From: Streptomyces sp. NBC_01460
GTDB taxonomy: Bacteria; Actinomycetota; Actinomycetes; Streptomycetales; Streptomycetaceae
Length of the DNA: 64,000 nt
Assembly (NCBI RefSeq): GCF_036227405.1
Contig: NZ_CP109473.1
Coordinates: 2,232,001 to 2,296,000 of the forward strand
Reading direction: 5' to 3'
The first letter of the stretch is position 1; each line of letters starts with the position of its first letter. The translations under genes were made by a program, and so were the position numbers. The notes beneath the pieces were generated by a model. The model saw only the letters and a program-made list of their open reading frames with translations, did not search any database and was not told the DNA's origin. Positions 44,795-54,272 of the stretch are shown here, piece after piece.

Positions 44795-47464
44795 ATGACC
44801 GACCCCGTAGCAAAGCTTCCGAGCGAGCTCGACCAGCTCCCGGACCGCGACCCCGAGGAGACCGCCGAGTGGGCGGCCTCCCTGGACGCCGTCACCAAGG
44901 CCGCGGGCCCGCACCGCGCCGCGTACCTGATGCGGCGTTCGCTCCAGCACGCCGAGGGCGCCGGCATCGCGCTGCCCAAGCTGCTGGAGAGCGATTACGT
45001 CAACACCATCCCCACCTCCGCCGAGCCCGCGTTCGACGGCGACCTGGAGATGGAATCGAAGATCACCGCGTGGAACCGCTGGAACGCGGCCGCGATGGTC
45101 ACCCGGGGCGCCCGGTACGGCGTCGGCGGTCACATCGCCACGTTCGCCTCGGCGGCCTGGCTGTACGAGACCGGCTTCAACCACTTCTTCCGCGGCAAGG
45201 AAGGTGACGGCTCCGGCGACCAGCTCTACATCCAGGGCCACGCCTCGCCCGGCATCTACGCCCGCGCCTTCCTCGACGGCCGCCTCAGCGAGCAGCAGCT
45301 CGACAACTTCCGCCAGGAGTCGGGGGGCGACGGCCTGCCGTCGTACCCGCACCCGCGGCGGCTGCCCTGGCTGTGGGAGTTCCCCACGGTGTCGATGGGC
45401 CTCGGCCCGCTCTCGGCGATCTACCAGGCGCGCTTCAACCGCTATCTGACCAACCGCAAGATCAAGGACACGTCGAACTCGCACGTCTGGGCCTTCCTGG
45501 GCGACGGCGAGATGGACGAGCCCGAGTCGACCGCGGCCCTCGCCCTCGCGGCGCGTGAGCAGCTCGACAACCTGACCTTCGTCATCAACTGCAACCTGCA
45601 GCGTCTCGACGGCCCGGTCCGCGCCAACTTCCGCGTGGTCCAGGAGCTCGAGGGCGCGTTCCGCGGGGCCGGCTGGAACGTCGTCAAGACGCTCTGGGGT
45701 TCCGCCTGGGACGAGCTGTTCCAGCTGGACACCACGGGCGCGCTGATCCGCCGCCTCCGCGAGGTCCCGGACGCGCAGTTCCAGACGTACGCGACGCGCG
45801 ACGTGGCCTACATCCGCGAGCACTTCTTCGGCGCCGAGCCCGCCCTCGCCGAGCTGGCGAAACTGCTGAGCGACGCGAAGATCGCCGAGTGTTTCTACAG
45901 CTCCCGCGGCGGCCACGAGGCCCGCAAGGTGTACGCGGCCTACCGCGCGGCCCTGGAGCACAAGGGCGCGCCGACCGTGATCCTGGCCCAGACGGTCAAG
46001 GGCTACACCCTCGGCAAGGGCTTCGAGTCCAAGAACGCCAACCACCAGATGAAGAAGCTGTCGATCGACGAGTTCAAGAGCATGCGCGAGCTGCTCGGCC
46101 TCCCGATCCCGGACAGCGCCTTCGAGGACGGGCTGGTCCCCTACGGCCACCCGGGCGCCGACTCCCCCGAGGTCCGCTACCTCCAGGAGCGCCGTGCCGC
46201 CCTCGGTGGCCCGGCCCCCGCCCGCCGGGTGCACGCCGTGGAGCTGCCCCAGCCGGAGGAGCGCGCGTTCAAGGCCCTCTACAAGGGGTCCGGCAAGCAG
46301 GAGATGGCGACCACCATGGCGTTCGTCCGCCTGGTGAAGGACCTGATGCGGGACAAGGAGACCGGCAGGCGCTGGGTCCCGATCGTCCCGGACGAGGCCC
46401 GTACCTTCGGTATGGAGTCGCTGTTCCCCTCGGCCGGCATCTACTCGCCCCTCGGCCAGACGTACGAGCCGGTCGACCGCGACCAGCTGATGTACTACAA
46501 GGAGGCCAAGGACGGCCAGATCCTCAACGAGGGGATCACCGAGGCCGGGGCCATGGCCGACTTCATCGCCGCCGCCTCGTCGTACGCGACGCACGGCGAG
46601 ACGATGATCCCGTTCTACATCTTCTACTCGATGTTCGGCTGGCAGCGGACCGGCGACCAGATGTGGCAGCTCGCCGACCAGCTCGGCAAGGGCTTCATCG
46701 TCGGTGCCACGGCCGGCCGCACGACCCTGACGGGTGAGGGCCTCCAGCACGCGGACGGCCATTCGCACCTGATCGCGTCCACGAACCCGGCGTCGCTCAA
46801 CTACGACCCGGCGTTCGCGTACGAGATCGCGGTGATCGTCAAGGACGGTCTGCGCCGGATGTACGGCCCGCAGGCCGAGGACGTCTTCTACTACCTGACG
46901 GTCTACAACGAGCCGAAGCAGCAGCCCGCGATGCCGGAAGGCGTCGAGGAGGGCATCGTCAAGGGCCTGTACCGCTTCAAGGAGGGCACGCCCGCCTCGG
47001 CGGACGCCCCGCGCCTCCAGCTGCTGGGCTCCGGCACGGCGATCCACTGGGCGCTGAAGGCCCAGGAGCTGCTGGCCGCGGACTGGGGTGTCACGGCCGA
47101 CGTCTGGTCCGCCACCTCGTGGGGCGAGCTGCGCCGCGACGCGCTGGACTGCGACGAGGCCCTGCTCCGCGGCGAGGAGCGCGTCCCGTACGTGACCCAG
47201 GCGCTCTCCGGCGCGCCGGGCCCGGTCCTCGCGGTCAGCGACTGGATGCGCGCGGTCCCGGACTCCATCAGCCAGTGGGTGGAGCAGGACTGGTCCTCGC
47301 TCGGCACGGACGGCTTCGGCCTCTCCGACACCCGTGAGGGTGCCCGCCGCCACTTCGGCGTCGACGCCGAGTCCGTCACGGTCGCCGCGCTGGCCCAGCT
47401 GGCCCGCCGCGGCGAGATCCCGGCCTCCAAGGTCAAGGAGGCCCGGGAGCAGTACGGCCTCTGA
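44795..47464 (+). CDS. aceE: Pyruvate dehydrogenase E1, homodimeric type
   Basis: An 889-residue single-chain E1 that decarboxylates pyruvate with thiamine diphosphate and acylates the lipoyl group of E2. GDGEMDEPEST and NCNLQRLDG form the thiamine-diphosphate motif. Length fits AceE. ATG 44795 has GGAAGG 8 nt upstream; the frame is open further up but that part covers the promoter. Regulated probably by the adjacent GntR protein. Confidence 0.96.
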   Translation: MTDPVAKLPSELDQLPDRDPEETAEWAASLDAVTKAAGPHRAAYLMRRSLQHAEGAGIALPKLLESDYVNTIPTSAEPAFDGDLEMESKITAWNRWNAAAMVTRGARYGVGGHIATFASAAWLYETGFNHFFRGKEGDGSGDQLYIQGHASPGIYARAFLDGRLSEQQLDNFRQESGGDGLPSYPHPRRLPWLWEFPTVSMGLGPLSAIYQARFNRYLTNRKIKDTSNSHVWAFLGDGEMDEPESTAALALAAREQLDNLTFVINCNLQRLDGPVRANFRVVQELEGAFRGAGWNVVKTLWGSAWDELFQLDTTGALIRRLREVPDAQFQTYATRDVAYIREHFFGAEPALAELAKLLSDAKIAECFYSSRGGHEARKVYAAYRAALEHKGAPTVILAQTVKGYTLGKGFESKNANHQMKKLSIDEFKSMRELLGLPIPDSAFEDGLVPYGHPGADSPEVRYLQERRAALGGPAPARRVHAVELPQPEERAFKALYKGSGKQEMATTMAFVRLVKDLMRDKETGRRWVPIVPDEARTFGMESLFPSAGIYSPLGQTYEPVDRDQLMYYKEAKDGQILNEGITEAGAMADFIAAASSYATHGETMIPFYIFYSMFGWQRTGDQMWQLADQLGKGFIVGATAGRTTLTGEGLQHADGHSHLIASTNPASLNYDPAFAYEIAVIVKDGLRRMYGPQAEDVFYYLTVYNEPKQQPAMPEGVEEGIVKGLYRFKEGTPASADAPRLQLLGSGTAIHWALKAQELLAADWGVTADVWSATSWGELRRDALDCDEALLRGEERVPYVTQALSGAPGPVLAVSDWMRAVPDSISQWVEQDWSSLGTDGFGLSDTREGARRHFGVDAESVTVAALAQLARRGEIPASKVKEAREQYGL

Positions 47465-47505
47465 TCGGCCGGCCGTCGGCCACGCCGCACGGCTCCTCGC
47501 TCCAC

Positions 47506-47542
47506 CCCGCAGGGCGGGCTCACTTCGAGCCCGCCCTGCGGG
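47506..47542 (+). terminator. Terminator of aceE
   Basis: A 15-bp perfect stem (47506-47520 with 47528-47542) with a 7-nt loop. Confidence 0.8.
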
Positions 47543-47884
47543 CGTCTCCACCCGCGGGGCGCTCCTGCCTTCCGGGGAAGGCGTTCGACGCATGTCCGCA
47601 TGACCGCTGCTCGTTCACCACGTGTACAGATGCGCAACGAACAAAAAACTTCATGCGAGGAATGGGCGGTTCCGTGCAACGCACGGCCCTGTTCGGTGGT
47701 CTACGAGGGTGATTCCTGCGCCTCTCGGGCGACGGACCGCCCCCGGCGGAGACCGGTCGGCGGAGAGCTGTCTCCCGGTCGGCTTTTTATGGGCTCATAC
47801 GGGCACATGTGACGATTACCGTTTTCGTGCGATCGGGCGGGTATCCCCCACCACCCCCCGGCACGGCCTTGAGGGGGGAGCAGT
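47543..47884 (+). other. Intergenic region with an AT-richer leader and U-tract hairpin
   Basis: No convincing gene is seen. Around 47630-47660 the DNA is AT-rich (AACAAAAAAC). At 47751-47780 a broken hairpin (GACCG/CGGTC outer, GGAGA/TCTCC inner) is followed by GGCTTTTTAT, the layout of an intrinsic terminator or attenuator, unusual for this GC-rich genome. It lies about 100 bp before the glycosyltransferase start. Confidence 0.4.
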
Positions 47885-49543
47885 ATGACCACTGCCGAGA
47901 CGTTCCTGCCGCACACGTTGCGGGCCACGATCGTCGTTCCGATCTACAACGCGTCGCACTACATCGAGTCGTGCGCCCCGTCCCTGCTCGGGCAGAGCAT
48001 CGGGGCCGACCGGTACGAGGTCCTGTACGTCAACGACGGATCGACCGACGACTCCGGGGAGCGTCTGGACCGGCTGGCCGCCGCCCATCCGCACGTCCGC
48101 GTCATCCACCAGGAGAACTCGGGCTGGCCCGGCAAGCCGCGCAACGTGGGGGTGGCGCGGAGCAGGGGCGAGTTCGTCCAGTTCGTGGACCAGGACGACG
48201 AGCTGGGCGTGGAGGCCCTGGAGCGGCTCTGCGCCCTGGGCACGAAGAACGAGTCGGACATCGTGCTGGGCAAGGTCGCCGGCACCATGCAGCCGCCCAG
48301 CACCGTGTTCGCCCGGACCATCGACCGCTGCTCGGTGCGCGACCACCAGCTGATGGACTCGCTCACCCCGCACAAGATGTTCCGGCGGTCGTTCCTCCTG
48401 GAGAACGGCATCACCTTCCCGGAGGGCAGATGCCGCCTGGAGGACCAGCTGTTCATGGCCCGGGCCTACGTCGCCACCGAGCGGGTCTCCGTACTGGCCG
48501 ACTACCCCTGCTACTACTGGATGCGCCGAGAGGACAAGGGCAACAACAGCAGCGCGCCGATCGACGTCCAGGGCTACTTCGGCAACCTGCGCCAGGTCGT
48601 CCGGGCGCTGAAGGACGGCACGGAGCCGGGCGCCGAGCGCGACGCGCTGCTGCGCCGCCCCTACCGCGTCGAGATCCTCCACCAGGTGAGCGAGCCCCGG
48701 GTGCTCAGTCCCCACCTGGACGTCCGGTCCCGGTTCGAGACGGTCCGCAGGCTCGTCGCGGAGGAGTTCACCCCCGGCGTACGGGAAGGGCTCCCCGCCG
48801 TGCAGCGGCTCCGCGCGACGCTCCTGGAGGACGGCCGCCTCGACGGTCTGCGCGCGCTGGCCGAGCGCACCCGCACGCTGCGGACACGGGCCGTCCTGGG
48901 CCGGCTGCGGTGGCGGGAGGGCAGGCTGACCGCACCTCTCCACATGGCCATGACGCATGCCGACGGCACCCCGGTGATCATGCTGGAGCGCGACGGACGC
49001 CTGCTGCTCGACCCCTGGCTCCTGGAAGGGAACCCGGCGGTGACGGAGTGGGAGATCGGCGACCCCCTGCGCGCGGTCTCCGCGCACGTGCTGCTGAAGG
49101 ACCGCGAGCGGCCCATGGGCTGGTTCCCCACCAGCGATCTGAGGGCGACGGTCGTCCCCGCCGGCCCGGGACGCAGTCGGCTCGTCGTCCGGGGCAGCCT
49201 GGAGATCGATCCGCTCACGGCGGCCGGCGGCGGCCCCCTGCAGCGTGGGATCTACGACGTGCGGGGCTCGCTGCAACTCCTCGGGGTGGGCAGAGGTGTC
49301 CGCATCGAGGGGGACCGGCGCCGGGAGCTGACAGCGGCGGGAGCCACCCGGGTCGGGCCCGAGGGCGTCGGCGTCGTTCCCTACTGGACCGCCGGAGGCA
49401 CGCTCGCCGTCGACGTGGACGAGTTCTACCACCGCATGGACGCCCTTCCGCCGCGCCGGTGGACCGTGCACATCCCGGCACCGGCCCGCCGCCCGCTCGG
49501 CAGGACCTGGCGCGGTCTGCGCGCGAAGGTGACCCGGCGCTGA
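47885..49543 (+). CDS. Family 2 glycosyltransferase with long C-terminal domain
   Basis: A 552-residue protein. Residues about 13-230 form a GT-A fold: VVPIYNASHYIESC, VNDGSTDDSGE and the metal-binding FVDQDDELG. The last 220 residues are a beta-rich region of unknown type. No membrane segment is seen. GT2 enzymes with such tails often act on cell-wall polymers (teichoic-acid or capsule-like). GGGGGGAG precedes ATG 47885. Single-gene unit; likely accessory. Confidence 0.88.
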   Translation: MTTAETFLPHTLRATIVVPIYNASHYIESCAPSLLGQSIGADRYEVLYVNDGSTDDSGERLDRLAAAHPHVRVIHQENSGWPGKPRNVGVARSRGEFVQFVDQDDELGVEALERLCALGTKNESDIVLGKVAGTMQPPSTVFARTIDRCSVRDHQLMDSLTPHKMFRRSFLLENGITFPEGRCRLEDQLFMARAYVATERVSVLADYPCYYWMRREDKGNNSSAPIDVQGYFGNLRQVVRALKDGTEPGAERDALLRRPYRVEILHQVSEPRVLSPHLDVRSRFETVRRLVAEEFTPGVREGLPAVQRLRATLLEDGRLDGLRALAERTRTLRTRAVLGRLRWREGRLTAPLHMAMTHADGTPVIMLERDGRLLLDPWLLEGNPAVTEWEIGDPLRAVSAHVLLKDRERPMGWFPTSDLRATVVPAGPGRSRLVVRGSLEIDPLTAAGGGPLQRGIYDVRGSLQLLGVGRGVRIEGDRRRELTAAGATRVGPEGVGVVPYWTAGGTLAVDVDEFYHRMDALPPRRWTVHIPAPARRPLGRTWRGLRAKVTRR

Positions 49544-49610
49544 GCCTTCGCCCCGCCTCCGGGGGCCGGGCGGCCGCGGGCGGCGCGGCGCGGGGACGCA
49601 CAATGGCCGC

Positions 49611-50579
49611 ATGCGTGCTGCCCGCCTGATCAAGATGGTGCTGCTCCTGCAGTCCCGGCCCTCCATGACCGGCTCCGAGCTGGCCGGGGAGCTGGAGGTG
49701 TCGGAGCGCACGGTGGCCCGGGACGCCCAGGCGCTCTCCGAGGCGGGTGTGCCCGTCCACGCCGACCGCGGCAGGGTCGGCGGCTACCGGCTCGTGGGCG
49801 GCTACCGGACCCGGCTCACCGGTCTGGCCCGCCATGAGGCCGAGGCCCTCTTCCTGTCCGGGCTGCCCTCCGCGCTGCGCGAGATGGGGCTCGACGACGC
49901 GGCCTCGGCCGCCCGGCTGAAGGTCTCGGCCGCCCTGCTGCCCTCGCTGCGGGACGCCTCGCACAGCGCCGCCCGGCGCTTCCATCTGGACGCCCCCGGC
50001 TGGTACCACGATCCGGTCACCCCCGAGCTGCTGCCCGCCGTCGCGGAGGCCGTCTGGGACGACCGTCTGGTCCGGGCCCGCTACCGGCGCCGGTCCTCGG
50101 GCGAGGTGGAACGGGAACTGGCCCCGTACGGACTCGTCCTGAAGGCGGGCGTCTGGTATCTCTGCGCCCGTGCCGGGGAGGACTTCCGGGTGTACCGGAT
50201 CGACCGGTTCACCGCGGTCGCCGTGTCGGAGACGCGCTTCGTACGGGACGAGGACTTCGACCTCCCGCGCTTCTGGGAGGAGCGGGCGGCGCAGTTCGCC
50301 CGGTCGATCCTGCGTACGGAGGTGACGGTGCGGCTGTCGGAGGAGGGTGTGCGGCGGCTGCCGCACGCCGTGGACCGGGCCGCCGCCGACGAGGCGCTGG
50401 CCGGGGCCGCCTCCCCGGACGGAGACGGACCGCGCACGGTCGTCCTGCCGGTCGAGTCGCTGGAGGTGGCGTACGTCCAGCTGCTCACGCTCGGACCGGA
50501 GGTGGAGGTCCTCGCACCGGCGGCCTTGCGCGAACGCATGGCCGACACCGCCGAACGACTGCGCGACCTCTATCGCTGA
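49611..50579 (+). CDS. HTH-WYL domain transcriptional regulator
   Basis: A 322-residue regulator: N-terminal winged HTH (LQSRPSMTGSELAGELEVSE, then RTVARDAQALSEAGVPV) and a WYL domain (about 140-215) with APYGLVLKAGVWYLCAR, plus the C-terminal WCX-like extension. WYL domains bind nucleic acid or nucleotide ligands. ATG 49611 lies 6 nt after CACAAT, so it is probably leaderless. Target unknown. Confidence 0.92.
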   Translation: MRAARLIKMVLLLQSRPSMTGSELAGELEVSERTVARDAQALSEAGVPVHADRGRVGGYRLVGGYRTRLTGLARHEAEALFLSGLPSALREMGLDDAASAARLKVSAALLPSLRDASHSAARRFHLDAPGWYHDPVTPELLPAVAEAVWDDRLVRARYRRRSSGEVERELAPYGLVLKAGVWYLCARAGEDFRVYRIDRFTAVAVSETRFVRDEDFDLPRFWEERAAQFARSILRTEVTVRLSEEGVRRLPHAVDRAAADEALAGAASPDGDGPRTVVLPVESLEVAYVQLLTLGPEVEVLAPAALRERMADTAERLRDLYR

Positions 50580-50662
50580 AGTGGCCCGGAAGTGATGCCG
50601 AAGGCTTCATTTCGGTGTCTGGGCGTGCGTCGCCCGTCCTCGGGGCAGATGCTGGAGCAGTG

Positions 50663-51184
50663 ATGGACGAGACGGAGTTCTGGGAGATCATCGACCGCAC
50701 CCGCGAGGCCGCCGAGGGCGACCCCGAGGAGCACGCCGACCTGCTCGTCGAACGCCTGGCGCGGCTCGACCCCGACTCCGTGCTGGACTTCGCCCGGCAC
50801 TTCGAGGCCCGGTACAACCGCGCGTACCGATGGGACCTGTGGGGTGCTGCGGCCGTCCTGCTGGGCGGCGCGAGCGACGACGCGTTCGACTACTTCCGCT
50901 GCTGGCTGATCGCGCAGGGCCGCGAGGTCTTCGAGGGCGCCGTGCACGACCCGGACAGCCTGGCCGAGCTCCTGGACGACTTCGACGAGGAGCTCGACGG
51001 GGACGGTGAGGACCTCGGCTACGCCGCCGACGAGGCCTACGAACAGCTCACCGGTGTCGTCACCCCCGACCTGGGGCTGCCGCCGCAGGCGACGGAACCG
51101 GCCGGTACGCCTTTCGGCTTCGACGACGACGCGGCGCTGGCGGAGCGTTACCCCGCGCTCTGGGAGCGCTTCGGACCGGTCTGA
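50663..51184 (+). CDS. DUF4240 domain protein
   Basis: A 173-residue acidic cytoplasmic protein; MDETEFWEIIDRTREAAEGD and the central FDYFRCWLIAQGREVFEGA are typical of DUF4240, a family of unknown function. TGGAG lies 6-7 nt before ATG 50663. It may share a transcript with the WYL regulator 83 bp upstream. Confidence 0.85.
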   Translation: MDETEFWEIIDRTREAAEGDPEEHADLLVERLARLDPDSVLDFARHFEARYNRAYRWDLWGAAAVLLGGASDDAFDYFRCWLIAQGREVFEGAVHDPDSLAELLDDFDEELDGDGEDLGYAADEAYEQLTGVVTPDLGLPPQATEPAGTPFGFDDDAALAERYPALWERFGPV

Positions 51185-51220
51185 GTCCGGGCCGGGTCCC
51201 GCCGGGGTCCGCGCCGCCGG

Positions 51221-51748
51221 TCAGGCCGCCGTCGAACGGCCCATCAGGACGTCGTCGACGTACCGCCCGCCCAGGAAGAACTCCCCCGGTAGTACGCCCT
51301 CCACGGTGAAGCCCTCCGCCTCGTACAGCTCCCGCGCGGCGGTGTTGTGCCCGAGCACCCGCAGGGTGAGCCGTCCGGCGCCCTGCCGCCGTGCCTCCGC
51401 GTACGAGGCGTGGAGCAGCGCCCGTGCGACGCCCTGGCGCCGCGCCCAGCCGGCGACGGTGAGGCCCTGTATCTGGCGCACGTGGGCGTTGCAGGCGAGC
51501 GGAGTGGGGCGGCCGAGCCGGATGTAGCCGGCCGGGCTCACCCCGCCCGCGCCGGTGACCGCGTCGGCGACGAGGAACTCGCGGGGCGGGTGCCGGTCGT
51601 CGAAGAAGGGCGCGTACGGCGGCTGCGGCCTCGGCTGGACGGCGTGGAGCGTCGACCAGGTGGCCCGGTCGAGCTCCCCGAGCGCGGTCTCGTCCCCGGG
51701 CAGGGCGGGACGGACGGGGCGGAGGGAACGGAAGTGCGGCTCGGACAT
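51221..51748 (-). CDS. GNAT family N-acetyltransferase
   Basis: A 175-residue acetyltransferase. The acetyl-CoA loop is GWARRQGVARALLHA, and the C-terminal NTAARELYEAEGFTVEGVLPG is typical. Substrate unknown. ATG 51748; convergent with the DUF4240 gene and divergent from the epimerase gene. Confidence 0.88.
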   Translation of the reverse strand: MSEPHFRSLRPVRPALPGDETALGELDRATWSTLHAVQPRPQPPYAPFFDDRHPPREFLVADAVTGAGGVSPAGYIRLGRPTPLACNAHVRQIQGLTVAGWARRQGVARALLHASYAEARRQGAGRLTLRVLGHNTAARELYEAEGFTVEGVLPGEFFLGGRYVDDVLMGRSTAA

Positions 51749-51809
51749 GTGCGCCACTGTGCCACGCTCCTTCCGTGTGACGGGAGGCACATGGGGCAGG
51801 ATGGGCGTC

Positions 51810-52709
51810 ATGCTGCGCTCCCGAATCGCCGTCACCGGATCCACCGGCCTCATCGGAGCGGCGCTCGTGCGCTCGCTGCGTGCCGACGGGCACGAGGTGG
51901 TGCGCCTGGTGCGCCGCCCGGCCGCCACCGGCGACGAGGTGGAGTGGGACCCGAAGCGGCAGCACGTCGACGTGGCCGGCCTGGTCGGCTGCGACGCGGT
52001 CGTCCACCTGGCCGGCGCCGGGGTCGGGGACCACCGCTGGACCGAGGAGTACAAGCGGGAGATCCGCGACAGCCGGGTGCTGGGCACGGCGGCCGTCGCC
52101 GAGGCGGTGGCCTCCCTCGACGCCCCGCCGAAGGTGCTGCTGTCCGGGTCCGCCATCGGCTTCTACGGCGACACCGGGGACCACGCCGTGGACGAGGGCG
52201 CACCGCCCGGCGAGGGCTTCCTGCCGTCCGTCTGCGTGGAGTGGGAGGAGGCGACGGCCCCCGCCGAGGAGGCGGGGGTGCGCACGGTCCACGCCAGGAC
52301 CGGTCTGGTCGTCTCCCGGCACGGCGGCGCCTGGGGGCGCCTCTTCCCTCTCTTCAAGGCGGGCCTCGGCGGACGGATGGGCAACGGCCGGCAGTACTGG
52401 AGCTTCATCGCGCTGCACGACCACATCGCCGCCCTGCGGCACATCCTGGACACGGAGACGCTTTCGGGTCCGGTGAACCTGACGGGCCCCTCCCCCGTCA
52501 CCAACAGCGAGGTGACGGCCGCGATGGGGCGGGTGCTGCGGCGCCCCACCCTGTTCACCGCCCCGGCGCCGGCCCTGAAGGCCGCGCTCGGGGAGTTCTC
52601 CGGGGACGTCCTGGCCAGTCAGCGGGTGCTGCCCGGCCAACTTCTCGACTCCGGCTTCGCGTTCGCCTTCCCCGGGGTCGACGACGCCATCCGCGCCGCC
52701 CTGCGCTGA
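51810..52709 (+). CDS. TIGR01777-type SDR epimerase
   Basis: A 299-residue atypical short-chain dehydrogenase. The NADP site is AVTGSTGLIGAALVRSLRADG, and a DUF1731 C-terminal part (LPGQLLDSGFAFAFPGVDDA) completes the YfcH/SulA-like family. Substrate unknown. ATG 51810 lies 7 nt after CAGGAT, fitting a leaderless start; ATG 51801 is in frame too. Confidence 0.9.
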   Translation: MLRSRIAVTGSTGLIGAALVRSLRADGHEVVRLVRRPAATGDEVEWDPKRQHVDVAGLVGCDAVVHLAGAGVGDHRWTEEYKREIRDSRVLGTAAVAEAVASLDAPPKVLLSGSAIGFYGDTGDHAVDEGAPPGEGFLPSVCVEWEEATAPAEEAGVRTVHARTGLVVSRHGGAWGRLFPLFKAGLGGRMGNGRQYWSFIALHDHIAALRHILDTETLSGPVNLTGPSPVTNSEVTAAMGRVLRRPTLFTAPAPALKAALGEFSGDVLASQRVLPGQLLDSGFAFAFPGVDDAIRAALR

Positions 52710-52896
52710 TCGCGGCCCGCGGCCTGCCCCGGCTCCCCGCGCCGGGGCGCCGTGCGACCCCGTGCACCGGTGCCCGGGGTGCGCGCGACTGCGCCTCTCT
52801 CGGCCATACGCCTAGCCTCGACCCGAACTCGGGCATTCCGGGGGCCTGTTGGGGGCAATAGCCCCCCAGCAGTCGCACCGACTCGGGGAGGGGCAC

Positions 52897-54210
52897 GTGA
52901 TCGGGGCACACACAGCGGACCACGCGGATGTGGTCATCATCGGGGCCGGGATCGCCGGCCTTTCGGCGGCCCACCAGCTGATCAGCGCGGGAGTGGGCGT
53001 CAGCGTCCTGGAGGCCGCCACCCAGGTGGGCGGCCGGATGGCCACCCACGACATGGACGGTTTCCGGCTCGACCATCTGGGGCCGCTGCTCAGTTCCGCG
53101 TATCCGGAGCTGAGCACCACCCCGGGGCTCGAAGGGCTGGTCCTGCGGGACTTCGCCCCGGGCGTGCTCGTCCACAGCGAGGGGCGGCAGTACCGCGCCG
53201 GGGACGTACGGAGCGCGCGGGGCGCACTTCGCGCCGTACGCTCCCGGCCGAGCGCCCTTCGTGCGCCCCTGGGTGGGGCGATCGAACAGGCGAGGCTCGG
53301 GGCCTGGCTGGCCCGGCTCGCCACCACTCCCGAGTCCCGGATCCTGACCCGGCCCGACAGGACGGCGGCCGGGACGGTCTCGGCACGGGGCCTCTCGTCC
53401 CGCGTCGTCGGCGGATTCCTGCACCCGCTGCTCTCGGCGCTGCTCCACGACCCCGGGCTCACCACGTCGAGCCGCATCGCCGACCTCACGCTCCGGGACT
53501 ACGCGCGCGGCCGGCTCTGCGTCCCCTCGGGCGGTTCCGCGACGCTGCCCGAGTTGCTGGCCGCCGCCCTGCCGCCGGGGACCGTACGGACGGGGGTCCA
53601 TGTGACGGCCGCCGACATCACCTCCGTGCGCACCAAGGAGCACGGCGAGCTGGGCTGCCGGTCGCTCCTGCTGGCCACCGGGGCGGGGGCCGCGGCCGAG
53701 CTGCTTCCGGGTCTGCGGACACCCGCGTTCCACCCGGTGACGGTGCTGCACCACACCGCAGCCGAGGCACCGTCGACGGGCGCCCGTCTGCTGCTGGCCG
53801 CGGACCGTTCGGGGCCGGTGTCGCACACCGCCGTGATGAGCGAGGTCGATCCCTCCCGCGCCCCGCACGGCCGGGCCCTCATCACCTCCACGGTGCTCGG
53901 CCCACCGCCGCCGGACCTCGACCGCTCGGTGCGCGCGCATCTCGCCACGCTGTACGGCACCCCCACCGACGACTGGGAACTGCTGGCCTCGCACCACGAT
54001 CCGGAGGCCGTGCCGGCCATGCCGCCGCCGCACGACCCGTCGCGCCCGGTCCGGGTGCTCGCGGGGCTGTACGTGTGCGGCGACCACCGCGACACCAGCA
54101 CGGTCCAGGGCGCCCTGCGCTCCGGCAGGCGTGCCGCCTCGGCGATCCTCGCGGACCTGGGGGTGCGCCGGCCGAACCCGGACGGGGTGGGGCTGCCCGC
54201 CGCCGCGTAG
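52897..54210 (+). CDS. FAD-dependent oxidoreductase (amine-oxidase fold)
   Basis: A 437-residue flavoprotein with the dinucleotide motif VVIIGAGIAGLSAAHQL and VLEAATQVGGRMATHD, and a C-terminal FAD clamp GLYVCGDHRDTSTVQGALRSG. It resembles protoporphyrinogen-oxidase or NAD(P)-binding Rossmann-type amine oxidases; the substrate is unknown. GTG 52897 is preceded by GGGGAGGGG. Confidence 0.88.
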   Translation: MIGAHTADHADVVIIGAGIAGLSAAHQLISAGVGVSVLEAATQVGGRMATHDMDGFRLDHLGPLLSSAYPELSTTPGLEGLVLRDFAPGVLVHSEGRQYRAGDVRSARGALRAVRSRPSALRAPLGGAIEQARLGAWLARLATTPESRILTRPDRTAAGTVSARGLSSRVVGGFLHPLLSALLHDPGLTTSSRIADLTLRDYARGRLCVPSGGSATLPELLAAALPPGTVRTGVHVTAADITSVRTKEHGELGCRSLLLATGAGAAAELLPGLRTPAFHPVTVLHHTAAEAPSTGARLLLAADRSGPVSHTAVMSEVDPSRAPHGRALITSTVLGPPPPDLDRSVRAHLATLYGTPTDDWELLASHHDPEAVPAMPPPHDPSRPVRVLAGLYVCGDHRDTSTVQGALRSGRRAASAILADLGVRRPNPDGVGLPAAA

Positions 54211-54224
54211 GGGCGCCTGTGTAC

Positions 54225-54255
54225 GGACCGGGCGGGACCCGCTCCGGCCCGGTCC
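54225..54255. terminator. Bidirectional terminator
   Basis: A 9-bp stem (54225-54233 with 54247-54255) between the convergent oxidoreductase and NsdA-like genes. Confidence 0.55.
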
Positions 54256-54272
54256 CCGCGCAGGGACCCGGA

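Noticed and set aside
44711..47593. A 960-codon open frame on the minus strand opposite aceE
   Set aside because: Shadow of aceE; composition is Arg/Val/Gly-rich with no domain, and aceE is certain.
47600..47812. Possible 70-codon gene upstream of the glycosyltransferase
   Set aside because: No ribosome-binding site, codon use unlike real genes, and it runs through the U-tract hairpin.
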